A stretch of 64,000 nucleotides of DNA, from positions 385,501 through 449,500 of the forward strand of contig NZ_CP060635.1 of NCBI RefSeq assembly GCF_014337215.1. The letters run 5' to 3'. The stretch comes from Wansuia hejianensis (GTDB taxonomy: Bacteria; Bacillota; Clostridia; Lachnospirales; Lachnospiraceae). A model generated the notes under the pieces. The model did not search any database and was not told where the DNA came from. It saw only the letters and a list, made by a program, of their open reading frames with translations. The stretch's first letter is position 1; each line of letters starts with the position of its first letter. This document shows positions 50,280-59,536 of the stretch, in pieces. A program made the translations under genes and the position numbers.

Positions 50280-51400
50280 CTGAGAGGGAAAGGATTCTAA
50301 AGGTATTTCAGGGGGAAGTTCCGGACAGGGTTCCGTATATGCTGGATTTGTCCCATTATTATTATCACAAATTCCAGAAGAGATGGGAACTGTTCGGGGA
50401 TTATTCCATTCCGGAGTATGAGATGATTGATTATAACCGTTCCAAAAAGGCAGGATTTTATATCCCGAACCAGGCCAGTTTTTTTAAAGTAGCCTGTGAC
50501 GACACGGTACAGTATCATGTCTGGAAGGAAACCCACGGCGGAATCCCGGAGATTCACTGGAAATATGAAACGCCCTATGGGACGGTGGAGAGGGTCCGTG
50601 TCTGGGAGCCTGTCAGCTATTCCTGGGCACCTACAGTGAGAGAAGTAAACACGGAGGATGAAATAAGAGTTCTGGCATATGCCCTGAGCCACCAGAAATA
50701 TATGGGTCCTACAGGCAATTATGAAAAATGGGTGGATTATGTGGGTGATGACGGAGTTGTCTACTGCCCGATGAGCTACAGTGCCATGGGAGAGTTCCTG
50801 GGCTACTGGATGGGGATAGAGAACACCATTTACAATACAGCTGATTATCCTGATACGATGCACGAGGCGGTGGACGCGATCAATAGTTCCAAGCTGGACA
50901 TCATCCGGGGAATCGCCAGGGATATTCCCTGTGAAGTTATCATAGGAGGGGACAATTTCCATTCCTCGATCCAGCCGCCTTCCTTCTTCAGAGAATGGTC
51001 CATGGACTTCTACAAGCAGTTCAGCCAGATCGTCCATGAACACGGTAAGAAGCTGACCCTTCACGTAGACGGCTGGCTGAGAGGCGCCGTGACCTATGTT
51101 CGGGAAGCCGGGGCGGACGGCGTGGATGCGATCACACCCAGCCCGATGGGGGATCTGACTCCGGCGGAAATTCGCGCTGAGGCAGGAGATCAATTGATTT
51201 TGTCCGGAGGAGTTGCGCCTAATCTGTGGTATGAAGACGTGCCGATGGAGGTATTCCGCCAGGCATGCATCGATTGGGTGGAACTGTCCAAGCAGTCCAC
51301 GGCCCTCATAGCCGCAGCGGGCGACCAGGTGCCGCCGGGAGCAGAAGAGAGCAGAATCGACGTGTACCGGGAGGTAGTGGAAGAATACGGATACTATTAA
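50267..51400 (+). CDS. UroD-family corrinoid methyltransferase with H-x-D motif
   Basis: A 377-residue PF01208 TIM barrel. Where MtaA/CmuA enzymes have Zn ligands H-x-C, this protein has H266 and D268 in TLHVDGW, and the late Cys region reads AAAGDQVPPG, so the thiol-activating Zn site is altered. That points to a substrate other than coenzyme M, possibly an O- or N-methyl compound, as in bacterial O-demethylases. The start overlaps the corrinoid gene by 13 bases, with GGAGGG 6 bases upstream. The pair is divergent from a PocR/AraC regulator. A haem-pathway role is unlikely in this context. Confidence 0.85.
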   Translation: MGKMTERERILKVFQGEVPDRVPYMLDLSHYYYHKFQKRWELFGDYSIPEYEMIDYNRSKKAGFYIPNQASFFKVACDDTVQYHVWKETHGGIPEIHWKYETPYGTVERVRVWEPVSYSWAPTVREVNTEDEIRVLAYALSHQKYMGPTGNYEKWVDYVGDDGVVYCPMSYSAMGEFLGYWMGIENTIYNTADYPDTMHEAVDAINSSKLDIIRGIARDIPCEVIIGGDNFHSSIQPPSFFREWSMDFYKQFSQIVHEHGKKLTLHVDGWLRGAVTYVREAGADGVDAITPSPMGDLTPAEIRAEAGDQLILSGGVAPNLWYEDVPMEVFRQACIDWVELSKQSTALIAAAGDQVPPGAEESRIDVYREVVEEYGYY

Positions 51401-51478
51401 GAGCAGTCATGGAGTTAGTTCTTAAACAGCCGGGACGGTGCCTTTCGGAGAAAACGTGAGCATTGTTTACGGTAACCA

Positions 51479-51519
51479 GAAAGCCGTGAGAGTGGGGTGC
51501 GCCCGCTCCCACGGCTTTC
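51479..51519 (+). terminator. probable terminator after the methyltransferase gene
   Basis: GAAAGCCGTG (51479-51488) pairs with CACGGCTTTC (51510-51519), with further inner GAG/CTC and GGG/CCC pairing. The T-tail is short, so efficiency is uncertain. Confidence 0.6.
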
Positions 51520-51590
51520 GTCCGGGTATCTAAAATCATGGCACCTTCCCCATAAATCCAGAATTTTCTAAAGAAACACGCCAAAACCTC

Positions 51591-51618
51591 TTGCAAATTC
51601 CCTAGAATCCGTTACAAT
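51591..51618 (+). promoter_or_regulatory. promoter of the ABC-F gene
   Basis: TTGCAA (51591-51596) and TACAAT (51613-51618), spacer 16; predicted start about 45 bases before the ATG. Confidence 0.6.
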
Positions 51619-51670
51619 TAATCTTTGATAGATTTTTATGATTTTAATTAGAAAGAATTGAGGACAGAGA

Positions 51671-53302
51671 ATGATTTCAGCGAATAATGTTACCCTGCGT
51701 GTGGGTAAGAAAGCACTCTTTGAGGATGTGAATATCAAGTTCACAGAGGGCAATTGTTATGGAATGATCGGAGCCAACGGGGCGGGTAAGTCTACGTTTC
51801 TGAAGATTCTTTCCGGACAGCTGGAGCCGACGAACGGAGATGTTGTGATTACGCCGGGACAGAGGCTCTCCTTTCTGGAACAGGATCATTTTAAATATGA
51901 CGCCTATCCGGTGATGGATACGGTAATTATGGGAAATGCTAGGCTGTATGAAATCAAGCAGGAGAAGGATGCGCTGTACGCTAAGGAAGACTTCACCGAT
52001 GAGGACGGGATCCGGGCCAGCGAGCTGGAGGCGGAGTTCGCCGAGATGAACGGCTGGGAAGCGGAGTCGGATGCGGAGCAGCTGCTGAATGGCCTGGGAA
52101 TAGAGACGGAATTGCACTATGCGGTGATGAAGGAGCTGAACGGTTCCCAGAAGGTGAAAGTGCTGCTGGCCAGGGCGCTGTTCGGAAATCCGGATATCTT
52201 GCTGCTGGATGAGCCTACCAACCATCTGGATCTGGATGCGATCGCATGGCTGGAGGAATTTCTGATTAATTTTGAGAATACTGTGATTGTGGTTTCCCAT
52301 GACCGTTATTTCCTGAATAAAGTCTGTACCCAGATTGCTGACATTGATTATGGCAAGATCCAGCTTTACGCCGGCAATTATGATTTCTGGTTTGAATCCA
52401 GCCAGTTACTGGTGAAGCAGATGAAAGAGGCGAACAAGAAGAAGGAAGAAAAGATCAAGGAGCTGCAGGATTTTATCTCCCGTTTCTCAGCAAATGCTTC
52501 AAAGTCAAAGCAGGCGACCTCCCGTAAGCGTGCCCTGGAAAAGATCCAGCTGGATGACATTAAACCCTCCAGCAGGAAATATCCCTACATCGATTTCAGG
52601 CCCAACCGTGAGATCGGGAATGAAGTGCTCCAGGTGGAGGGACTGACGAAGACCGTGGATGGGGTGACTGTTTTGGATCATCTGACCTTTACCCTGGGCA
52701 GAGAAGATAAGGTGGCTTTCGTAGGCGGCAATGAACAGGCGGCCACCATGCTGTTCAAAATACTGACCGGAGAAGAGGAAGCGGATTCCGGCTTTTATAA
52801 ATGGGGCGTCACCACCAGCCAGGCATATTTTCCGAAGGACAGTACGGCAGAATTTGATTCGGATCTGACCATAGCCGAGTGGCTGACCCAGTATTCAGAG
52901 ATCAAAGACGTGACTTATGTCCGGGGGTTCCTGGGACGTATGCTTTTTGCCGGGGAGGACGGCGTGAAAAAGGTCCGCGTGCTTTCGGGAGGGGAGAAGG
53001 TCCGGTGCCTGCTGTCAAAGATGATGATTTCAGGCGCGAATATCCTGCTGCTGGATGAGCCGACGAACCATCTTGATATGGAGTCTATTACGGCGCTGAA
53101 TAACGGCCTGATAAAGTTCCCCGGCGTATTGCTGTTCACCTGCCATGACCATCAGTTTGTTCAGACGACGGCGAACAGGATCATGGAAATCACACCGAAC
53201 GGCATGCTGATCGACAAGATCACTACCTATGACGAATATCTGGCCAGCGATGAGATGGCGAGAAAACGTCAGGTGTATACGATGACGGAGGAGGATAATT
53301 AA
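51671..53302 (+). CDS. ABC-F family ATPase (YbiT/YkpA-like)
   Basis: A 543-residue soluble protein with two ABC domains and no membrane part; ABC-F proteins act on the ribosome. Domain 1 has GANGAGKST, a signature written LNGSQK and LLLDEPTNHLDLD. The charged linker (about 250-300) holds KKKEEKIKELQDF. Domain 2 has an intact LSGGEKVRCLL and LLLDEPTNHLDME, but its Walker A reads FVGGNEQAATMLF, without the usual Lys. A changed second P-loop is, as far as I recall, seen in this subgroup. It is less likely an antibiotic-resistance type than a housekeeping translation factor. The nucleotidyltransferase gene follows after 5 bases. Confidence 0.9.
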   Translation: MISANNVTLRVGKKALFEDVNIKFTEGNCYGMIGANGAGKSTFLKILSGQLEPTNGDVVITPGQRLSFLEQDHFKYDAYPVMDTVIMGNARLYEIKQEKDALYAKEDFTDEDGIRASELEAEFAEMNGWEAESDAEQLLNGLGIETELHYAVMKELNGSQKVKVLLARALFGNPDILLLDEPTNHLDLDAIAWLEEFLINFENTVIVVSHDRYFLNKVCTQIADIDYGKIQLYAGNYDFWFESSQLLVKQMKEANKKKEEKIKELQDFISRFSANASKSKQATSRKRALEKIQLDDIKPSSRKYPYIDFRPNREIGNEVLQVEGLTKTVDGVTVLDHLTFTLGREDKVAFVGGNEQAATMLFKILTGEEEADSGFYKWGVTTSQAYFPKDSTAEFDSDLTIAEWLTQYSEIKDVTYVRGFLGRMLFAGEDGVKKVRVLSGGEKVRCLLSKMMISGANILLLDEPTNHLDMESITALNNGLIKFPGVLLFTCHDHQFVQTTANRIMEITPNGMLIDKITTYDEYLASDEMARKRQVYTMTEEDN

Positions 53303-53307
53303 GAGAG

Positions 53308-54252
53308 ATGAAAAAACCGGTATTAGTGATTATGGCCGCGGGGATGGGGAGCCGTTACGGCGGCCTGAAGCAGATTGACCCCGTGGACGGCGAGGGGCAT
53401 ATCATCATTGACTTTTCCATCTATGATGCGATTCAGGCAGGATTTGAGGAAATCGTATTCATCATTAAAAGGGAGAATGAAGCTGATTTCCGGGAAGTGA
53501 TCGGGAACCGGATGGAGCGCCACGTAAAGGTTCATTACGTTTACCAGCAGCTGGAAGATCTGCCGGAAGGGTATGAGATTCCGGAAGGGCGGGTGAAGCC
53601 CTGGGGTACCGGCCACGCGGTGCTGAGCTGTATTTATACATTGCATGACGCTCCGTTTGCCGTGATCAATGCGGATGACTATTATGGCAGGGAGGCGTTC
53701 CGGTTGATCTACGACTATCTGGAGAGCCATTGCGATGATGGGAAATACCGCTATGCGATGGTGGGCTACGCCATTAAAAATACAGTGACTGAAAATGGCC
53801 ATGTGGCAAGAGGCGTCTGCCGGACGGATGAAAACCATTATCTGACTGAGATCGTGGAGCGCACCCATATCGAGAAACGGGGAGAGGGAGCCGCTTTTAC
53901 GGAAGATGACGGCAAGACCTGGACAGATCTGGCGCCGGATACCATCGTATCCATGAATATGTGGGGATTTTCCAACAGCATCCTGGATGAACTCCAGTCA
54001 CGCTTCCCGGCATTTTTAGATGAGAATCTGGTAAGTAATCCATTAAAGTGTGAGTATTTTCTTCCATTTGTAGTAGAACAGCTGCTGAGTGAAGAGAAAG
54101 CGACCGTCGAGGTGCTGAACACACCGGATAAATGGTATGGGGTTACCTATAGAGAGGATAAGCCGGTGGTGGTAGAAGCGATCCGCAAAATGAAAGAATC
54201 CGGGGCATATCCCCAGAAACTGTGGGAGGATACTGTCCTGAAGCAGTCCTGA
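53308..54252 (+). CDS. sugar-phosphate nucleotidyltransferase-like protein
   Basis: A 314-residue NTP_transferase-fold protein. The nucleotide-binding MAAGMGSRYGGLKQIDPV lies at the N-terminus (a G-x-G-x-R type loop), followed by VYQQLEDLPEGYEI, KPWGTGHAVLSC and the metal-binding FAVINADDYYGREAF. Such enzymes activate sugar 1-phosphates or related compounds with NTP. The specific product is not predictable. It starts 5 bases after the ABC-F stop, so the two are co-transcribed, and ends at a strong terminator. Confidence 0.88.
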   Translation: MKKPVLVIMAAGMGSRYGGLKQIDPVDGEGHIIIDFSIYDAIQAGFEEIVFIIKRENEADFREVIGNRMERHVKVHYVYQQLEDLPEGYEIPEGRVKPWGTGHAVLSCIYTLHDAPFAVINADDYYGREAFRLIYDYLESHCDDGKYRYAMVGYAIKNTVTENGHVARGVCRTDENHYLTEIVERTHIEKRGEGAAFTEDDGKTWTDLAPDTIVSMNMWGFSNSILDELQSRFPAFLDENLVSNPLKCEYFLPFVVEQLLSEEKATVEVLNTPDKWYGVTYREDKPVVVEAIRKMKESGAYPQKLWEDTVLKQS

Positions 54253-54256
54253 ATCC

Positions 54257-54290
54257 AATTCCGCCGCTGCAGAGCGGCGGAATTTTATTT
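54257..54290 (+). terminator. intrinsic terminator after the nucleotidyltransferase gene
   Basis: AATTCCGCCGCT (54257-54268) pairs perfectly with AGCGGCGGAATT (54273-54284), tetraloop GCAG, followed by TTATTT. Confidence 0.93.
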
Positions 54291-54343
54291 GGGATCATCT
54301 GGTCAATCCTGCAATAGTCGGAGCGGGCAAGGGAGGTACGGAT

Positions 54344-55522
54344 ATGAAATTTATTCACATTTCCGATCTGCATTTAGGAAAGCAGCTTCATGGCTATAGC
54401 CTGATCGAGGATCAGAAGCATGTCCTGAGGCAGATCATTGCGGAGATGGAAAAAGAGGAGCCGGACGGCCTTCTGATAGCGGGAGACGTCTATGACAAGG
54501 CGGTTCCCTCTGCGGAGGCGGTGGGTCTGCTGGACGATTTTCTTACAGAGGTCACAGTACGGTGTCCGAATACGGAGGTGTATCTGATCGGAGGGAATCA
54601 TGACGGCCCGCGGCGACTGGAATTTGCAGGGAGGATTTTGGAGAAACACCGCCTGCATCTGGCGGGAAGCGCCCCGGACAGAGAACACCCGGATATCGTA
54701 TGCCACCGGCTGGCGGATGAGTTTGGAGAGGTGAATATCTATCTGCTGCCGTTTCTGAGAGCTTCCCACGTCCGTGAACTGTTTCCTGAACAGGATATTC
54801 TGACCTGCCAGGATGCATATAAGGCTTTGATCGAACGTGAAAAAATAGATCCGGAGAAGCGCAATGTACTGGTAGCCCATCAGTTTTTCACCTATGGCGC
54901 CAATGGACCGGTCCGGTGCGAATCAGAAAGCTTTTCCGCAGGTGGTTTGGACGCTGCGGATGTGCGGACCATATTCGGCGGGGAAGAGGCGCTGTTTGAT
55001 TATGTGGCGCTGGGGCATCTCCATGCACCCCAGAGCGTGGGCCGTAAATATATCCGTTACAGCGGGTCTCCGCTGAAATATTCGGTGTCGGAAAGCGGCC
55101 AGAGGAAGTCCATGACAGTGGTTGAACTGGGCGAAAAGGGAAATGTAGCCCTGAGGGAAATACCTTTTCTGCCGCTTCGGGATGTGCGTCTGCTGGAGGG
55201 GACTCTGGCGCGGCTGACAGATCCGGCCACGGTAAAGAATGGGAATGCGGAGGATTATGTCAGCGTGATACTGACGGATGAAGAAGAACTGTATGATCCC
55301 CGGTCTGCGCTGGAACAGTGCTATCCGAACCTGTTGGAATGGAGGGTAGAAAATTCCAGGACCAGACACGCGGTAGAAGATATGGTTCTGCCGGACATGA
55401 ATCTGTCTCCGATCGAACTGTTTGAAGAGTTTTACCGCATGATGCAGGGCTGCGGGCTGTCGGAGGAGGAAGAAGCGTATCTCAGGGATGTATTTGACGC
55501 AGTGGAGGAGAAGGAAAATTGA
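54344..55522 (+). CDS. sbcD: exonuclease SbcCD, nuclease subunit D
   Basis: SbcD is the Mre11-type Mn nuclease that, with SbcC, opens DNA hairpins and trims protein-blocked ends. The 392-residue protein has the phosphoesterase motifs D8 and H10 in HISDLHLG, GDVYD with D48, GGNHD near residue 86, VAHQFF and GHLHAPQ. GGGAGG precedes the ATG. Its stop codon overlaps the TTG start of sbcC, the usual arrangement for this complex. Confidence 0.95.
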   Translation: MKFIHISDLHLGKQLHGYSLIEDQKHVLRQIIAEMEKEEPDGLLIAGDVYDKAVPSAEAVGLLDDFLTEVTVRCPNTEVYLIGGNHDGPRRLEFAGRILEKHRLHLAGSAPDREHPDIVCHRLADEFGEVNIYLLPFLRASHVRELFPEQDILTCQDAYKALIEREKIDPEKRNVLVAHQFFTYGANGPVRCESESFSAGGLDAADVRTIFGGEEALFDYVALGHLHAPQSVGRKYIRYSGSPLKYSVSESGQRKSMTVVELGEKGNVALREIPFLPLRDVRLLEGTLARLTDPATVKNGNAEDYVSVILTDEEELYDPRSALEQCYPNLLEWRVENSRTRHAVEDMVLPDMNLSPIELFEEFYRMMQGCGLSEEEEAYLRDVFDAVEEKEN

Positions 55523-58155
55523 AGCCTGTAAATCTTGTACTGTCATCATTTGGGTCATATGCCGGGCGCACGGAGATTGATTTCAGCCGGGTGGATCACG
55601 GCCTGTTTTTAATCACGGGAGATACCGGATCAGGAAAAACCACGCTATTTGATGCGATTACCTTTGCTCTGTACGGAACGGCCAGCGGAGGAAGCCGGGA
55701 CGGGAAAATGATGCGGAGCCAGTATGCATCCCCTACGGATGAGACCTATGTGGAATATACCTTCCGTTACAGAGGGAGTATTTATACGGTGCGGAGAAAT
55801 CCGGAATATGAAAGAGCCAAAAAGAACCGGAAAGGGGAAGAGGGGCTGACGAAGGAGCTCCCTTCCGCGGAACTGACATTGCCGGACGGTACGGTATACC
55901 GGGGGCGGCTGAGGGAGACGGACCGGAAGATTCAGGAAATAATCGGGCTGGACCGGGAGCAGTTTACCCAGATTATGATGATTGCCCAGGGAGAATTTTT
56001 AAAACTTTTACTTGCCAGTTCTGACGAACGGAAGAAAATTTTTTCCGGTATTTTTCACACATATGGCTGCCGGGCGGTGGAGGAAGAGCTTGGGCGGCGG
56101 TACAGCTTGCTGAAAGAGGAGCTGGGAGCCTCCCGCCAGCGGAGCAGCGTTCTCATGAAGACCCTCTGTTCAGGAGGCGGTGAGACGGGTGAAAAACTGG
56201 CATTGGCAGCCGGTCAGGAAGCTCCTGACCTGGAGGAAGCGGCGGCGCTGATTGACAGCCTTATGGAAGAGGACCGGGAATGTCTGAAGGAAACAGAAAT
56301 AAACCTTCGGAACCAGGACCAGGTGATACAGAAGCTGACCGAGAAGATCGCCCGTCAGGAGGCCATGAATGCCGGCCTGCGTGAGTTGGAGGAAAGCAGA
56401 GAAAAGCTGGATAAACTGAAAAGCCAGGTAGGGCGGCAGCGGGTGCTTGCCAGGGCTCTGCTTCTGGCTGAAAGGGCTGAACTGATATCTGTCCATGAGA
56501 TGGCGGTGAACAGGCTGGAGAGGGAACAGCAGGAGCAGAGGGAGCGGATTTCCGGCATAAAAGAGGAGATTGCCGGGGAGAAAAAGGAATGCAGAGAGAG
56601 AAAACTCAAACTGAGCGCCAGCAGGGAGGAATATGCCTGGGAAAGGCTCAGGCGCAGGGAGGGGCTTTACCGGGAAGCCGGACGCTTTCTGGAAGAAAGC
56701 CTGGCGCTTCGTAGCGAAGCGGAGGAAAGCTTCAGAACGTTTCAGGATGCATTTTTCCTGGAGCAGGCGGGAATACTTGCGGAGAAACGGCTGGAACCAG
56801 GCCGTCCCTGCCCTGTATGCGGTTCAGTGACACATCCAAAGCCGGCGCGCCTTCCGGATGGCGCGGTGACCGAAGAGGACGTAAAGGCGGCCAGGGATAA
56901 AAGCGCCCGGGCGTCGGCCGTCTGTGAAAAGGCGGCAGCGGAGGCGGCGGCCGCCAGGAGCAGCTATCAGGAGGAATTTCTCCGGTATTTCCAGATGTCC
57001 GGCGGAAAAGACAGCAAGGCCGCCAGAAGAAAGCTGGAGGAACGGCTGAAGCAGGAAAGGGCTACGGAGACGGAAGAGGATGGAAAGCCGGTAAGGGACG
57101 GGCTGGACTGGAAGATATGGGCGGAAAGCCGGGAAAGGGAGCTTTTGACCATGGAAAAAGAGCTGGAGAGACATATGGACAGATTTTCCAGTGCCAGGGT
57201 GCTGGAGAGTGAGATTCTCCGGCAGGCGGCTCAGACCGGAGAAAGGCTGAAAGAAGCGAAGGAAACATTCCGCAAGGTCCTGAAGGATCAGAAATTCCGG
57301 GGCAGGGCAGACTATTTGCGGGCAAGGATGACGCCTGACGAATATGAGAGCGGTAAACAGAGCAGGGAAAGCTACGAAAAAGAATTGCGTTTTTTGGAGG
57401 TGCGGATAGAAACTCTCCGGGCACATACGAAAGGAGTGATCCTGACAGACTGCGGACTCTGGAAATCCGGTAAGGAGGAAGCAGAGAGGAGTAGGAGAAC
57501 GCTTATGGGAGTCAGAGAAGAGCTGAAAGGGAGGATACGCCAGAATGGACAGATCCGGCGCCGCATTGAGGAAGAAGTGCGGCTCCAGGCGCATCTGGAA
57601 GAAAAGGTGTCCATGGCGGGCAGGCTGTACCGGACAGCAGCCGGAAAGCTGAAGGGAAAAAGCAGTGTCGACTATGAGACCTTCGTCCAGCGCCGGTACT
57701 TTGAGCAGATCATCGCAGCTGCCAATAAACGGCTGCTGGACATGACCGGCAATAGCTTTAAACTTCAGTGCCGCAGCATTGAGGCCTCTTCCCTCAGGGG
57801 TTCGGCCGGGCTGGATCTGAACGTCTATACGCTGGCCACGGGAAAGGAGCGGGATGTGAAAACTCTCTCAGGCGGGGAATCTTTTCTGGCTGCCCTTTCT
57901 ATGGCGCTGGGCCTGTCGGATGTAATACAGAGCAGCTATGGGGCTCAGGCATTTGACACGATGTTTATCGACGAAGGTTTTGGATCTCTGGACGAAAGTA
58001 CCAGGGAAAGAGTTATGCAGGTGCTGGATTCTCTCGCCGGAGGGGACAGGCTGATTGGTGTAATCTCACATGTGGCAGAATTAAAGGAAAACATTGAATG
58101 TCATCTGGAAGTGAAAAAAACGGCCAGAGGAAGCACAATCGAATGGAAATTTTAG
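55519..58155 (+). CDS. sbcC: exonuclease SbcCD, ATPase subunit C
   Basis: SbcC is the Rad50-type SMC-like ATPase partner of SbcD. The 878-residue protein has Walker A GDTGSGKTT (34-42), Q-loop QIMMIAQGEF, two long coiled coils, the zinc hook CPVC (C431, C434) and the C-terminal TLSGGESFLAAL and MFIDEGFGSLD. At 878 residues it is somewhat shorter than E. coli SbcC (about 1,050), meaning shorter arms. The start is TTG 55519, overlapping the sbcD stop by four bases. Identity is secure. Confidence 0.94.
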   Translation: MKPVNLVLSSFGSYAGRTEIDFSRVDHGLFLITGDTGSGKTTLFDAITFALYGTASGGSRDGKMMRSQYASPTDETYVEYTFRYRGSIYTVRRNPEYERAKKNRKGEEGLTKELPSAELTLPDGTVYRGRLRETDRKIQEIIGLDREQFTQIMMIAQGEFLKLLLASSDERKKIFSGIFHTYGCRAVEEELGRRYSLLKEELGASRQRSSVLMKTLCSGGGETGEKLALAAGQEAPDLEEAAALIDSLMEEDRECLKETEINLRNQDQVIQKLTEKIARQEAMNAGLRELEESREKLDKLKSQVGRQRVLARALLLAERAELISVHEMAVNRLEREQQEQRERISGIKEEIAGEKKECRERKLKLSASREEYAWERLRRREGLYREAGRFLEESLALRSEAEESFRTFQDAFFLEQAGILAEKRLEPGRPCPVCGSVTHPKPARLPDGAVTEEDVKAARDKSARASAVCEKAAAEAAAARSSYQEEFLRYFQMSGGKDSKAARRKLEERLKQERATETEEDGKPVRDGLDWKIWAESRERELLTMEKELERHMDRFSSARVLESEILRQAAQTGERLKEAKETFRKVLKDQKFRGRADYLRARMTPDEYESGKQSRESYEKELRFLEVRIETLRAHTKGVILTDCGLWKSGKEEAERSRRTLMGVREELKGRIRQNGQIRRRIEEEVRLQAHLEEKVSMAGRLYRTAAGKLKGKSSVDYETFVQRRYFEQIIAAANKRLLDMTGNSFKLQCRSIEASSLRGSAGLDLNVYTLATGKERDVKTLSGGESFLAALSMALGLSDVIQSSYGAQAFDTMFIDEGFGSLDESTRERVMQVLDSLAGGDRLIGVISHVAELKENIECHLEVKKTARGSTIEWKF

Positions 58156-58194
58156 TGTTTTGGCATCGATTCGTGAAAATTTTACTGTTTTCCA

Positions 58195-58223
58195 TTGACA
58201 AACCTACCTTTTAAGGGTAGGAT
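58195..58223 (+). promoter_or_regulatory. promoter of the branched-chain amino acid transporter operon, with dyad
   Basis: TTGACA (58195-58200) and TAGGAT (58218-58223), spacer 17. The spacer contains the inverted repeat CCTACC (58203-58208) with GGTAGG (58216-58221), a possible repressor site. Confidence 0.65.
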
Positions 58224-58268
58224 ATTACGGTATAAGAAGATTTAAGGTTTTATTAGGAGGAGATAATA

Positions 58269-59510
58269 ATGAAAAACATGAAAAAGTTTGTCGGCCTTTC
58301 ATTGGCAGCACTGATGGCTGTTTCAATGACAGCCTGCGGCAGCGGTTCAGGCAATTCATCATCAGGATCAAAAGCGGAATCAGGATCTGCAGCCTCTTCT
58401 GCAGCGTCATCCGCCTCATCAGGAGAGTCGTCCGCTTCTGCAGAGGGCGGCGTCTTTAAGATCGGCGGTATAGGGCCTACCACCGGCGGTGCGTCCGCTT
58501 ATGGCCAGGCGGTCCAGAAGGGTGCGGAGCTGGCAGTTGAAGAGATTAATGCGGCCGGCGGCATCAACGGGGCGATGATTGAATTCAAATTTGAAGATGA
58601 CGAGCATGATGCGGAGAAATCTGTAAATGCTTATAATACATTGAAGGACTGGGGCATGCAGATGCTGGTAGGTACTGTAACCTCCGCTCCCTGTATCGCG
58701 GTAGAAGCAGAAGCAGAGGCAGACAACATGTTCCTGCTGACACCTTCAGGTTCAGCGGTGGAATCCATTTCCGGAGACAACGCATTCCGCCTTTGTTTTG
58801 CCGATCCGAACCAGGGTATCGCTTCAGCGCAGTATATCGCAGACAACAGCCTGGGAGAAAAAATCGCGGTGATCTATGACAGCTCAGATCCATATTCATC
58901 CGGTATCTATGAAAAGTTTGCTGCCGAAGCTGATGTAAAAGGGCTGAATATCGTATCTGCAGAAGCGTTTACCGCGGACAGCAAGACTGATTTTAAAGTT
59001 CAGCTTCAGAAGGCAAAAGACGGAGGAGCAGATCTGGTGTTCCTGCCGATTTACTACAAAGAAGCAACTCTGATCCTGCAGCAGGCCAAGGATCTGGGAT
59101 ATCAGCCTAAGTTCTTCGGCTGTGACGGACTGGATGGCGTGCTGGGCGTGGAAAACTTCGATACCTCCCTGGCAGAGGGCGTTATGCTGCTGACACCGTT
59201 TGCGGCTGATGCCAAAGACGAGGCTACCCAGAAGTTCACAAAGGCTTACGGGGAAAAATACAACGGTGAGGTTCCGATCCAGTTTGCAGCTGACGGCTAT
59301 GACTGTGTCTATGCGGTTAAGCAGGCGGCTGAGAAAGCCGGTATCACACCGGATATGAATGCGTCCGACATCTGTGAGGCGATGAAGGTTGCCATGACTG
59401 AAATCGAGTTCCCGGGCGTAACCGGAACGATCACCTGGGGTGCGGACGGCGAGCCGACAAAGGAGCCGAAGGGTATGGTTATTAAGGACGGCAGCTATAC
59501 TGCCATGTAA
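58269..59510 (+). CDS. livK: branched-chain amino acid ABC transporter, substrate-binding lipoprotein
   Basis: A 413-residue extracellular lipoprotein. Signal peptide with lipobox ending at C23 (MTAC), then a Ser/Ala/Gly-rich tether of about 40 residues, then the Leu/Ile/Val-type receptor fold: FKIGGIGPTTGGASAYGQAV, AINGAMI-type segment GGINGAMIEFKFEDD, LLTPSGSAV and GCDGLDGVLG. It binds amino acids and delivers them to the LivHM permease. AGGAGGAG precedes the ATG. A strong hairpin follows the gene, consistent with higher expression of the receptor. Exact specificity (Leu/Ile/Val or others) is not shown by the sequence. Confidence 0.92.
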   Translation: MKNMKKFVGLSLAALMAVSMTACGSGSGNSSSGSKAESGSAASSAASSASSGESSASAEGGVFKIGGIGPTTGGASAYGQAVQKGAELAVEEINAAGGINGAMIEFKFEDDEHDAEKSVNAYNTLKDWGMQMLVGTVTSAPCIAVEAEAEADNMFLLTPSGSAVESISGDNAFRLCFADPNQGIASAQYIADNSLGEKIAVIYDSSDPYSSGIYEKFAAEADVKGLNIVSAEAFTADSKTDFKVQLQKAKDGGADLVFLPIYYKEATLILQQAKDLGYQPKFFGCDGLDGVLGVENFDTSLAEGVMLLTPFAADAKDEATQKFTKAYGEKYNGEVPIQFAADGYDCVYAVKQAAEKAGITPDMNASDICEAMKVAMTEIEFPGVTGTITWGADGEPTKEPKGMVIKDGSYTAM

Positions 59511-59536
59511 TTGCAGCTGTCATTGAAAGATCAGAG

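Noticed and set aside
51671..53302. Antibiotic-resistance ABC-F determinant
   Set aside because: The sequence looks like the YbiT/YkpA housekeeping branch, and the neighbours are not resistance or mobile genes.
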